From Methyloprofundus sp. (GTDB lineage: Bacteria; Pseudomonadota; Gammaproteobacteria; Methylococcales; Methylomonadaceae), in the NCBI GenBank assembly GCA_013138555.1, contig WTCN01000281.1:1-11318 (forward strand): 11,318 nt of DNA. Direction: 5' to 3'. The translations under genes and the position numbers were made by a program. Shown here one piece after another: positions 1 through 6,151 of the stretch (positions within the stretch are counted from its first letter, which is position 1; each line of letters begins with the position of its first letter). The notes beneath the pieces were generated by a model, which worked only from the letters and a program-made list of their open reading frames with translations, was not told where the DNA came from and made no database searches.

Positions 1-2
1 TG

Positions 3-752
3 ACTGATACCACCAGTGATAAAAACCGTGAATGTAAAGGCCAGGGAATTGCCAATATTGGCGCGGGTCTATTAGGGGGAATGGCAGGTTGTGCGATGAT
101 CGGTCAATCGGTTATCAATATCAAATCAGGGGGGCGCGGACGTTTATCAACCTTGGTTGCCGGCGTGTTTTTATTGATTATGGTGGTGTTCCTCAACGAA
201 TGGCTTTCCTATATTCCTATGGCAGCTTTAGTTTCCGTGATGATTATGGTCTCTATCGGAACCTTTAGCTGGGACTCCATTATCCATTTAAAATCACATC
301 CGCTTTCTGCAAATGTGGTGATGATCATGACCGTTACAGTCGTCGTCTGGACGCATAATCTGGCTTATGGTGTTTTTGTCGGTGTATTATTAGCCTCATT
401 GTTCTTTGCCAATAAAATTGCTCACTTTATGTATATGGAATCGACCTTAAGTGACGATGCTGAAATACGCACTTATATCGTTCATGGTCAGGTATTCTTT
501 AATTCAGCGGATAAATTTACCGCTAACTTTGACTTTAAAGAAGTGGTCGATAAAGTCGTTATTGATTTAACTCATGCACATTTCTGGGATCTATCCGCCG
601 TGGATGCCCTGGATAAAGTGGTTATAAAATTTAGACGTGAAGGCGCAGATGTAGAATTACTTGGCTTAAATGATGCCAGTGCTACGATTGTGGATCGGTT
701 TGGCGTACATGATAACCCGGAAGAAATTGAAAAAGTTATGGGAGGACACTAA
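3..752 (+). CDS. SulP/SLC26 family anion permease, C-terminal part with STAS domain (5' truncated by window edge)
   Basis: Inner-membrane anion transporter of the SulP family (sulfate or bicarbonate, usually with Na+ or H+). The reading frame is open from base 3, so the start lies outside the window and the ATG at 81 is internal. The first visible residues carry the family signature NRECKGQGIAN, GGMAGCAMIGQS and INIKSGGRGRLST, which lines the substrate site. About four hydrophobic segments follow. From about base 471 comes a cytosolic STAS domain ending the protein, with the typical IDLTHAHFWDLSAVDAL stretch; the Ser of DLS is the position equivalent to the phosphorylated Ser of anti-sigma antagonists. 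About 249 residues are visible, roughly half of a normal SulP protein. Its TAA overlaps the ATG of the next gene by one base, so the two are one operon. The anion cannot be decided from this half; BicA-like bicarbonate carriers and sulfate carriers look alike here. Confidence 0.93.
   Translation, partial: TDTTSDKNRECKGQGIANIGAGLLGGMAGCAMIGQSVINIKSGGRGRLSTLVAGVFLLIMVVFLNEWLSYIPMAALVSVMIMVSIGTFSWDSIIHLKSHPLSANVVMIMTVTVVVWTHNLAYGVFVGVLLASLFFANKIAHFMYMESTLSDDAEIRTYIVHGQVFFNSADKFTANFDFKEVVDKVVIDLTHAHFWDLSAVDALDKVVIKFRREGADVELLGLNDASATIVDRFGVHDNPEEIEKVMGGH
741..745 (+). promoter_or_regulatory. Strong Shine-Dalgarno of the universal stress protein gene
   Basis: GGAGG lies 6 bases before the ATG at 752, inside the last codons of the permease gene. 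With the TAATG stop/start overlap this indicates translational coupling. It is the clearest ribosome binding site in the window. Confidence 0.75.
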
Positions 753-1615
753 TGAAGCACACTCAACAACTTGTACTGGCCTGTATTGATGGCTCCGCTA
801 TCAGTTCAGCCGTTTGTGATTATTCAGCCTGGATAGCACAGCGTATCGATGCACCGCTAAAACTATTACATAATATTGAGCACCAGGAAACGCCTGTCAC
901 CTCTGATTTAACGGGCAATATTGGCTTAGGCAGTCAGGAGCACCTGCTTGAAGACCTGACCCAACTAGAGCAGCAACGCAGCAAATTATTAATGCAGCAA
1001 GGCAAGCTGATGCTGCAAGCCGCTAAAGAACGCGTGCAGCAAGCGGGTATTGCCGAGCCTGTTACCGCTCAGCGCCACGGTAGCGTCACTGAAAGCCTGA
1101 TAGACCTGGAAGATGATATTCGTGTATTAGTGCTGGGAGTGCGTGGTGAAGACCATGAAAAGCAACAGGAAAAAATCGGTTCTCATCTGGAAATGATGGT
1201 ACGCGCGATTCATCGCCCTATTCTGGTGGTTAATGATGAGTTTAAAACGCCCGAGACTATTATGCTCGCCTATGATGGCAGTGAAGCGGCTGAAAAAGCG
1301 GTTGATATGGTCGCAAAAAGCCCATTATATAAAGGACTGAGCTGCCATTTAGTGTGTGTCAATAAAAATACAGACAATGCAGAAAGTTTATTACAGCAGG
1401 CCAGTGAAAAGCTTAAAGCCTCTGATATTACGCTAATCACGGCATCGCTATCAGGCAAGGCAGAACAGGAACTGTGTGCCTATCAGGAAAAGCACGCGAT
1501 AGACTTGACGATTATGGGAGCATTTAGCCATACCCGGTTACGCGAAATGTTACTGGGGAGTTTTACGGTAAAAATGCTGGTGAATACTAAAAAACCATTG
1601 CTTTTATTAAGATAG
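752..1615 (+). CDS. Tandem-domain universal stress protein (UspA superfamily, UspE-like layout)
   Basis: A 287-residue cytosolic protein made of two UspA folds, about residues 1-162 and 168-287. Each begins with a beta strand ending in the adenine-pocket Asp (IDGS, D13; YDGS, D175). Each carries a version of the ATP loop G-2x-G-9x-G(S/T): the first is G129-VR-G132 then ten residues to G143-S144, one longer than usual; the second is G256-AF-S259 then nine residues to G269-S270, with Ser in place of the second Gly. Both halves end in a typical RPILVV or KPLLLL strand. ATP or AMP binding is therefore plausible but not certain. The gene directly follows and overlaps the SulP permease, so I infer that the protein helps regulate or sense the transporter's state; Usp genes beside permeases are a recurring arrangement. 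The start is secured by GGAGG at 741-745. Confidence 0.92.
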   Translation: MKHTQQLVLACIDGSAISSAVCDYSAWIAQRIDAPLKLLHNIEHQETPVTSDLTGNIGLGSQEHLLEDLTQLEQQRSKLLMQQGKLMLQAAKERVQQAGIAEPVTAQRHGSVTESLIDLEDDIRVLVLGVRGEDHEKQQEKIGSHLEMMVRAIHRPILVVNDEFKTPETIMLAYDGSEAAEKAVDMVAKSPLYKGLSCHLVCVNKNTDNAESLLQQASEKLKASDITLITASLSGKAEQELCAYQEKHAIDLTIMGAFSHTRLREMLLGSFTVKMLVNTKKPLLLLR

Positions 1616-1645
1616 CCTGAGTTCGGGATAAAAAATTTAGACAAT

Positions 1646-1685
1646 AGCTCGTCATTCCCGCAGTTTTTAGCGGGAATGACGAGCT
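1646..1685. repeat. REP-like palindrome, perfect 16-bp stem, 8-base loop
   Basis: The arms 1646-1661 and 1670-1685 are exact reverse complements (AGCTCGTCATTCCCGC and its complement) around the loop AGTTTTTA. It fills the gap between the convergent usp and di-haem protein genes. The core GTCATTCCCGC/GCGGGAATGAC is, from memory, a very common dispersed intergenic repeat in many gammaproteobacteria. It may end or insulate transcripts from both sides as a stable hairpin, but it lacks a U-run directly after the stem, so it is not a classical intrinsic terminator. Confidence 0.85.
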
Positions 1686-1731
1686 CTTCATGGCTCAAAT
1701 GCCAGTGGATAATGAAAAGTTACGCTAATTA

Positions 1732-2820
1732 TCACTTTATTACTAGCAAATACTGAGCACTAGTTAATGCTTTTAGAAAATCCACTAAATCCTGCTTTTC
1801 CTGCTCTGTAAAATGCAATGGAAAAATAGCCGAATCCAGAAAAGGATTTTTATCTCCGCCTTTATCATAATATTCAACAACTTCTTCCAGTGTTTTCACA
1901 CTACCATCATGCATATAGGGCGCTGTTAAGGCTATATTTCTCAATGTCGGTGTTTTGAATTTACCTATATCGGCAATAATATGAGTAACATTAAAGCGGC
2001 CTAATTCTGCTCGCTGAGCATCGCTAAAAGAAAATTTATCGGCACTCCTGCCTGCCCTTAAAGCTTGTACAAATTCAGCTATTTGCGAGTTTACTTTATC
2101 AAAGCCAACCCCTAGATTATAAAATCGGTTATCCATAAACAAGGCATTTTTACCACTGATCTCATGACAGTTGGCACAATTTCCTTTACGTCGAAAAAGC
2201 CGCATGCCACGTGCTTCACTTGCGTTTAATGCCTGTCTATCCCGGCCAAACAAATAACGATCAAAAGCAGAATTACCTGCAATCAAGGTACGTTCAAAAC
2301 TGGCAATAGCCTGAGCTACCTGCTCTACTGTTATCACTGAATCAGCTGTATTAAATACTTGTGCAAATTGCTGCTGATATTGCAGGTCTTGTTTAACGAT
2401 CTCAACAATTTGCTGAGAGGCTTTTAAACCATGTTCTATCGGGTTTAAAAATGGACCTAACGCCTGCTCTTCCAGGCTGGCTGCCCTGCCATCTAAAAAT
2501 AAAGTCTGGTAAAAAGCAGCATTAACAACGGTCGGTGCATTTCTAAAACCTGTCTGCTGTTTAATACCAACAGCAACGCTTTGCCCATCGGTAAAGGCTC
2601 TTTGTTGGTCATGACAACTATCACAACTAATTGTTCCATCTCTACTCAGGCGTTTATCGTTAAACAGTTTTTTACCTAAAGCAATTTTTTCAGCTGACTG
2701 CGGATTATGAGCAGGAATGAGTATCTCAGGTAATCCCAGGTTGTTATCAGGCTGTAAATTGTCCGCGCTGAGTAATCCCGTATACATCAATAATAGTAAA
2801 CCGATGCTATATACTTTCAT
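1732..2820 (-). CDS. Exported di-haem cytochrome c peroxidase/MauG-family protein
   Basis: Periplasmic two-haem protein of 362 residues. Signal peptide: residues 1-19, with likely cleavage after LLSA. Two c-type haem sites are visible: CDSCH (66-70) and CANCH (215-219). Other family landmarks are DGRAASLEEQA (110-120), NP-x-E (E129), TPTLRN (290-295) and APYMHDGS (300-307). Y318 in EEVVEYYDKGG aligns with the Met ligand of peroxidases (M275 in Pseudomonas CCP, from memory) and with the Tyr ligand of MauG, so it resembles MauG-type oxidases more than true peroxidases. The residue before DGRA is Leu109 instead of the usual Trp. I chose the ATG at 2820 because GGAG (2827-2830) sits 6 bases before it; the alternative GTG at 2832 would lie inside this Shine-Dalgarno. 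There is no mau gene, mbnP or obvious protein partner beside it, so the substrate is unknown: H2O2 removal or oxidation of a partner protein are both possible. Confidence 0.92.
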   Translation of the reverse strand: MKVYSIGLLLLMYTGLLSADNLQPDNNLGLPEILIPAHNPQSAEKIALGKKLFNDKRLSRDGTISCDSCHDQQRAFTDGQSVAVGIKQQTGFRNAPTVVNAAFYQTLFLDGRAASLEEQALGPFLNPIEHGLKASQQIVEIVKQDLQYQQQFAQVFNTADSVITVEQVAQAIASFERTLIAGNSAFDRYLFGRDRQALNASEARGMRLFRRKGNCANCHEISGKNALFMDNRFYNLGVGFDKVNSQIAEFVQALRAGRSADKFSFSDAQRAELGRFNVTHIIADIGKFKTPTLRNIALTAPYMHDGSVKTLEEVVEYYDKGGDKNPFLDSAIFPLHFTEQEKQDLVDFLKALTSAQYLLVIK

Positions 2821-2832
2821 ATTATGCTCCAC

Positions 2833-2849
2833 AGTTTGTTTACCAAACT
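2833..2849. repeat. Small inverted repeat in the leader of the di-haem protein gene
   Basis: AGTTTG (2833-2838) and CAAACT (2844-2849) are perfect 6-base arms around TTTAC, ending two bases before the Shine-Dalgarno of the minus-strand gene. It could be an operator or a leader hairpin that affects translation; at this size it could also be chance. Confidence 0.35.
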
Positions 2850-2906
2850 ACACACATCTACTAATAATCTGTAGATATTATCATCGTTCTGACAGGCACT
2901 GTTATT

Positions 2907-2952
2907 AACCACAAAAGGATAATATCCCCCTGAATATTATCCTTTCGTGGTT
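2907..2952. repeat. 46-bp inverted repeat, 19-bp arms with one mismatch
   Basis: The arms 2907-2925 and 2934-2952 (starting AACCACAAAAGGATAATAT) pair at 18 of 19 positions around the loop CCCCCTGA; the mismatch is A2913 against C2946. It lies in the 235-base gap between two minus-strand genes, about 90 bases upstream of the di-haem protein gene. It could be a repeat element, a terminator stem of the upstream lipoprotein gene, or an operator. A run rich in T follows on the plus strand, where no gene ends, so its direction as a terminator does not fit well. Confidence 0.7.
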
Positions 2953-2960
2953 TCTTCGTC

Positions 2961-2989
2961 TTTAAAAATAAAGCCCTTAAAAAAAGGCT
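2961..2989 (-). terminator. Possible intrinsic terminator of the DUF1264 lipoprotein gene
   Basis: Read on the minus strand, AGCCTT and AAGGGCT form a short stem with one bulged G (2972-2989), followed directly by TTATTTTT. It lies about 65 bases past the stop of the lipoprotein gene. The stem is short, so this is a modest call. Confidence 0.4.
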
Positions 2990-3055
2990 GCAAACCACTT
3001 TAACCAATCATCTCCCGAATTAGGAAAGGGGTCTTTAACCTTAAACCGAGAAGGC

Positions 3056-3628
3056 CTAATCTTGTTCTGGCATATCCTGAACGATCAGGATGTACGGTTC
3101 GCCCAAAGGAAACTTATCTTCCATCTCTTTAAAATAAACAACTTTACCGTAAGTTTCATTCACTGCCGGTAATATTTTTGCCGCTTCTTCAGCCGTTAAA
3201 TCAGGGAAAGTTGCATGGGCTCTAGGTACTTCTACCAAGTGATAATGCCAATACCCTTTCTCTTTTTCAGGCAAAGAATTATATTGCTCCGTGGTAATAA
3301 TATATTCAAAACCGATAGGCTTATCCTGATCTTTCATACCTGAATGGAACATTAGGCAAATAAAAGTGCCATCGTCATATGCTTTACAGTGATGATGCAC
3401 AATCATTTGTAACTTAGGATCATGAACATCATGTGTATCAGGCTTCATATGTCTAATCGCTTGAATATGTAAATCATTAAAGCCTAAGTGGTTAGGATAT
3501 TCTTTTTGGCGTGGATTCAGTGTTTCATTATATAAAGCTTCTTTTTCTATGACGGCTACTTTTTCAGTTGTTGCACAACCCGTCAAAAACGCAATTAGCG
3601 CACTTGCCATAAGTAATTTTACTTTCAT
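3056..3628 (-). CDS. DUF1264 (OBAP-like) lipoprotein
   Basis: A 190-residue predicted lipoprotein. It has a lipoprotein signal with lipobox LTGC (C18). The rest resembles DUF1264, the family of plant oil-body-associated proteins and bacterial relatives. The family-like landmarks are VHHHCKAYDDGTFICLMF (77-94), PIGFEYIITTEQYNSLP (104-120), WHYHLVEV (127-134) and a final YGK-x-FPLGEP part (150-178). The His/Cys-rich HHHC (78-81) and HYH (128-130) look like possible metal or substrate contacts, but no function is established for the family that I know of. After the Cys the residues are AT, not Asp, so by the usual rule it would go to the outer membrane. The start is supported by AGGGGA (3637-3642), 8 bases before the ATG. 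It is transcribed away from the htrA gene, with a shared control region. Family assignment is by recalled motifs. Confidence 0.8.
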   Translation of the reverse strand: MKVKLLMASALIAFLTGCATTEKVAVIEKEALYNETLNPRQKEYPNHLGFNDLHIQAIRHMKPDTHDVHDPKLQMIVHHHCKAYDDGTFICLMFHSGMKDQDKPIGFEYIITTEQYNSLPEKEKGYWHYHLVEVPRAHATFPDLTAEEAAKILPAVNETYGKVVYFKEMEDKFPLGEPYILIVQDMPEQD

Positions 3629-3666
3629 TTTAATCTTCCCCTAGCGATTGATTTTTTTATTTTTCT

Positions 3667-3695
3667 ATAATAGTATTGAGCAAATACATATTAGA
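3667..3695 (-). promoter_or_regulatory. Possible promoter of the DUF1264 lipoprotein gene
   Basis: On the minus strand a good -10 hexamer TATTAT (3667-3672) has TCTAAT (3690-3695) 17 bases upstream, a weak -35. Initiation would leave a leader of about 30 bases. The -35 falls inside the left arm of the inverted repeat at 3685-3718. Confidence 0.35.
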
Positions 3696-3718
3696 GTTTA
3701 ATCATACTCTAATATGTA
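3685..3718. promoter_or_regulatory. Perfect 13-bp inverted repeat, candidate operator in divergent region
   Basis: TACATATTAGAGT (3685-3697) and ACTCTAATATGTA (3706-3718) are exact reverse complements separated by 8 bases. The site lies between two divergent genes, where no terminator is expected, and overlaps the proposed -35 of the lipoprotein gene. This favours a binding site for a dimeric regulator, though a hairpin-forming repeat cannot be excluded. Confidence 0.6.
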
Positions 3719-3726
3719 AAATTGTC

Positions 3727-3762
3727 AAGTATTTCCTGACTATTTTGCTAAGTATTTCATGA
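3727..3762. repeat. Direct repeat AAGTATTTC(C/A)TGA, 23-base period
   Basis: Copies at 3727-3739 and 3750-3762 match at 12 of 13 positions, about two helical turns apart, just beside the inverted repeat of the same divergent region. Same-face spacing would suit two regulator subunits; AT-rich sequence makes chance similarity possible. The rest of the gap up to 3897 is AT-rich, with a weak TTGTAT (3833) and TAAGAT (3855) pair as the only promoter-like signal toward htrA. Confidence 0.4.
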
Positions 3763-3897
3763 TAAAAAATAAATACATATATTTCAAAAAGTTATAAAAA
3801 TCTCAATTATTAGCTTATACCTATTACTACCCTTGTATTTTTTTATTCTGCCTATAAGATATATTTAGTAGCCTGCATAAAATACCCATAAATTACT

Positions 3898-5283
3898 ATG
3901 AATATAAAAAAACAACTTTTATTTAGTTTGACTCTAGGCATGGCCATTCTGGGAAACCACGCCCTTGCATTTAGCAACTCACCTGACACTAATTACCCAC
4001 TATCACCAAAGCAAGTAGTGCCTACACTTGCACCTATGCTAAAAAACGTATTACCGAGCGTCGTTAATATTTCCATACAAGGGACTGTGGCAGTCCCTCA
4101 ACACCCAATGTTCAACGATCCGTTTTTCCGTCGCTTTGCACCACCAATGCCTCAGGAAAGACAAACTCAGGGAATAGGGTCCGGGGTTATTGTTGATGCA
4201 AAAAAGGGCTATATCATTACTAACAACCATGTTATTGCCAATGCTGATACTATTTTTGTTACGCTACAGAACAAACAAAAATTAAAAGCGAAATTAATTG
4301 GCACCGATGCCGAAACAGATATTGCAGTTTTACAAGTGAAAGCCAAGGGTTTAACCGCTATTCCACTAGGTGATTCTGATAAATTACAGGTGGGCGATTT
4401 TGCTGTCGCCATTGGCAATCCTTTTGGACTTAGCCATACCGTGACATCTGGTATGGTCAGTGCATTAGGCCGTACCGATTTAGGTATAGAAAGCTATGAA
4501 AACTTTATCCAGACAGATGCGTCAATCAACCCGGGAAATTCAGGCGGTGCTTTAATTGATTTACGTGGACGCTTAATTGGTATTAACTCGGCCATACTTG
4601 CCCCTTCCGGGGGAAATGTAGGCATTGGTTTTTCCATTCCTATTAATATGGCAAAAAAAGTCATGGATCAGTTACTGGAACATGGCGAAATAAAACGTGG
4701 TTTATTAGGTGTACAAATTCAGGATTTAAGCTCTGACCTTGCCGATGCTATGGATTTAAAAGGCATGCATGGCGCATTAGTCTCTAGAGTTACCCCGAAT
4801 AGTGCCGCTGAAAAAGCAGGTATTAAGGCGGGTGATGTCATTGTTGCCGTGAATGGTAAAAAAATTACCGGCTCTAGTGCACTACGCACTAACATTGGTT
4901 TAAAACGTGTCGGTGAAAAAGTAAAAATTGAATTTTACCGTAACCAGCAACGCAAGACAGTGACCGCTCAAATAGGTGGCATCACACCAGGACACGCAAC
5001 AGCACCAGACACTGAATTATCACTTTTAAAAGGAGCCACGTTAAAAGAACTGAGCAAGAAACAGGCTTATCAAGGCACGACAAAAGGGTTATTAATTACT
5101 GAGGTTAAGCCTAATAGCCCAGCCGACCGGGTTGGCTTAATGGAGGGCGATATTATTTTGGCAGTGAATAAAAGGAAAGTTGCAACGATAGCAGACTTAA
5201 ATAAAGCAACATCCCTGTCACGCGACCAGCTTTTAATTCATTTGCAACGTGGGCAACATTTCATATATCTTGTGATTAAATAA
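3898..5283 (+). CDS. degQ: HtrA family periplasmic serine endoprotease, DegQ/MucD-like (Do)
   Basis: A 461-residue exported protease that degrades misfolded envelope proteins. Signal peptide: residues 1-24 (HALA end). The trypsin-like domain has the full triad: H111 in TNNHVI, D141 in ETDIAVL and S215 in NPGNSGGALID. Two PDZ domains follow, roughly 264-355 and 380-461, each with an RGLLGV/KGLLIT carboxylate-binding type start and a KAGIKAGDVI/RVGLMEGDII core. The loop between the N-terminus and the catalytic core (residues 64-92) is short and Phe/Pro-rich, lacking the long Q-linker of E. coli DegP, and the total length also fits DegQ/MucD. There is no strong Shine-Dalgarno before the ATG. It is divergent from the DUF1264 lipoprotein gene; no sigma-E-type GAACTT/TCTGA promoter was found upstream. 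The gene symbol is given by subtype resemblance; degP or mucD naming is possible. Confidence 0.95.
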   Translation: MNIKKQLLFSLTLGMAILGNHALAFSNSPDTNYPLSPKQVVPTLAPMLKNVLPSVVNISIQGTVAVPQHPMFNDPFFRRFAPPMPQERQTQGIGSGVIVDAKKGYIITNNHVIANADTIFVTLQNKQKLKAKLIGTDAETDIAVLQVKAKGLTAIPLGDSDKLQVGDFAVAIGNPFGLSHTVTSGMVSALGRTDLGIESYENFIQTDASINPGNSGGALIDLRGRLIGINSAILAPSGGNVGIGFSIPINMAKKVMDQLLEHGEIKRGLLGVQIQDLSSDLADAMDLKGMHGALVSRVTPNSAAEKAGIKAGDVIVAVNGKKITGSSALRTNIGLKRVGEKVKIEFYRNQQRKTVTAQIGGITPGHATAPDTELSLLKGATLKELSKKQAYQGTTKGLLITEVKPNSPADRVGLMEGDIILAVNKRKVATIADLNKATSLSRDQLLIHLQRGQHFIYLVIK

Positions 5284-5303
5284 ACAGCCAGATAGAGAAG
5301 GAA

Positions 5304-5319
5304 AGTTCTTTGCAGAACT
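5304..5319 (+). terminator. Weak hairpin after the htrA gene
   Basis: AGTTCT and AGAACT pair around TTGC, 20 bases past the protease stop codon. No U-run follows directly (CCCGCTTTATT), so it is only a weak candidate for transcript ending or 3' end protection. Confidence 0.25.
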
Positions 5320-5343
5320 CCCGCTTTATTAATACACTAGCAA

Positions 5344-5368
5344 GGTGGGCAAAAAAGCGTTGCCCACC
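5344..5368. repeat. REP-like hairpin GGTGGGCAA/TTGCCCACC before gloB
   Basis: Nine-base perfect arms at 5344-5352 and 5360-5368 surround AAAAGCG. The flank CCTAC after it continues the form in which I remember this repeat (GGTGGGCA...TGCCCACCCTAC) being scattered through many genomes. It ends 18 bases before the gloB ATG. Confidence 0.75.
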
Positions 5369-5386
5369 CTACATTGGGTTACACTT

Positions 5387-6151
5387 ATGTTAGAGATACA
5401 ACAGATTGCAGTTCTTAATGATAACTATATTTACCTTATTCATGATACTGAGTCGGGCGATACAGCGGCTGTCGATCCGGCTGTTGCCGAACCGGTTTTA
5501 ACTGTACTACAACACAATAACTGGCAACTTAAGTATATTTTCAATACTCATCATCATGCTGATCATGTCGGGGGCAACTTATTCTTAAAAAATCATACCG
5601 GCTGTCTAATTGCAGGCTGTGCCGCAGATCAACAACGCATTCCAGGCATTGATATAAAACTATCCGAAGGCGATACGCTGAAACTTGGTGAATATACAAT
5701 TCACGTGATTAGCTGTGCAGGACATACAACGGGTCATATTGCTTTTTATATTGCCGCCGCAGGTGCACTTTTCTGCGGCGATACGCTTTTTGCTATGGGC
5801 TGTGGGCGCTTATTTGAGGGCACTGCCAAACAAATGCAGCAATCCTTAAGAAAGTTTACTGCCCTGCCCCTGACTACGAAAATCTACTGCGCCCATGAAT
5901 ATACTGCTGCCAATGCACAGTTTGCCCGCTTTGTAGAACCTGAGAATCCAGACTTACTGAGTGCTATAGAACGTATTAAACAGTTAAGATCCGATAATCA
6001 ACCTACCGTACCCACAACATTAGCTCAAGAGCTTGCTACCAACCCTTTTTTACGTACCAATAGCGCTGATATTAAAACAACACTGGCCATGCAAAACTCA
6101 TCCGAACTTGAGGTTTTTACTGAACTTAGAGAAAGAAAGAACCAGTTTTAA
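5387..6151 (+). CDS. gloB: Hydroxyacylglutathione hydrolase (glyoxalase II)
   Basis: A cytosolic metallo-beta-lactamase-fold enzyme that hydrolyses S-D-lactoylglutathione to D-lactate and glutathione, the second step of methylglyoxal detoxification. It has 254 residues, close to the usual size. The two-metal site is complete: H55, H57, D59 and H60 in THHHADH, H113 in CAGHTTGH, D132 in FCGDTLF and H170 in YCAHEY. The GCGRLFEG segment (138-145) and the NPFLR end motif (219-223) are specific to GloB. I chose the ATG at 5387 because MLEIQQI matches the usual N-terminus; the GTG at 5345 would run translation through the repeat hairpin. No clear Shine-Dalgarno is seen. The stop codon overlaps the end of the convergent MCE gene by four bases. 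Confidence 0.95.
   Translation: MLEIQQIAVLNDNYIYLIHDTESGDTAAVDPAVAEPVLTVLQHNNWQLKYIFNTHHHADHVGGNLFLKNHTGCLIAGCAADQQRIPGIDIKLSEGDTLKLGEYTIHVISCAGHTTGHIAFYIAAAGALFCGDTLFAMGCGRLFEGTAKQMQQSLRKFTALPLTTKIYCAHEYTAANAQFARFVEPENPDLLSAIERIKQLRSDNQPTVPTTLAQELATNPFLRTNSADIKTTLAMQNSSELEVFTELRERKNQF

Noticed and set aside
2717..2908. Small plus-strand frame (63 codons) over the start of the di-haem protein gene.
   Set aside because: Antisense to the signal peptide region, no Shine-Dalgarno, no recognisable features.
3629..3897. A small gene or RNA gene in the divergent gap.
   Set aside because: No frame with start signals, and no tRNA or known riboswitch fold could be recognised; only repeat and promoter-like signals are visible.
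5345..5386. GTG start of gloB giving 14 extra residues.
   Set aside because: The extra residues are encoded by the repeat hairpin, and the ATG at 5387 matches the usual GloB N-terminus and length.
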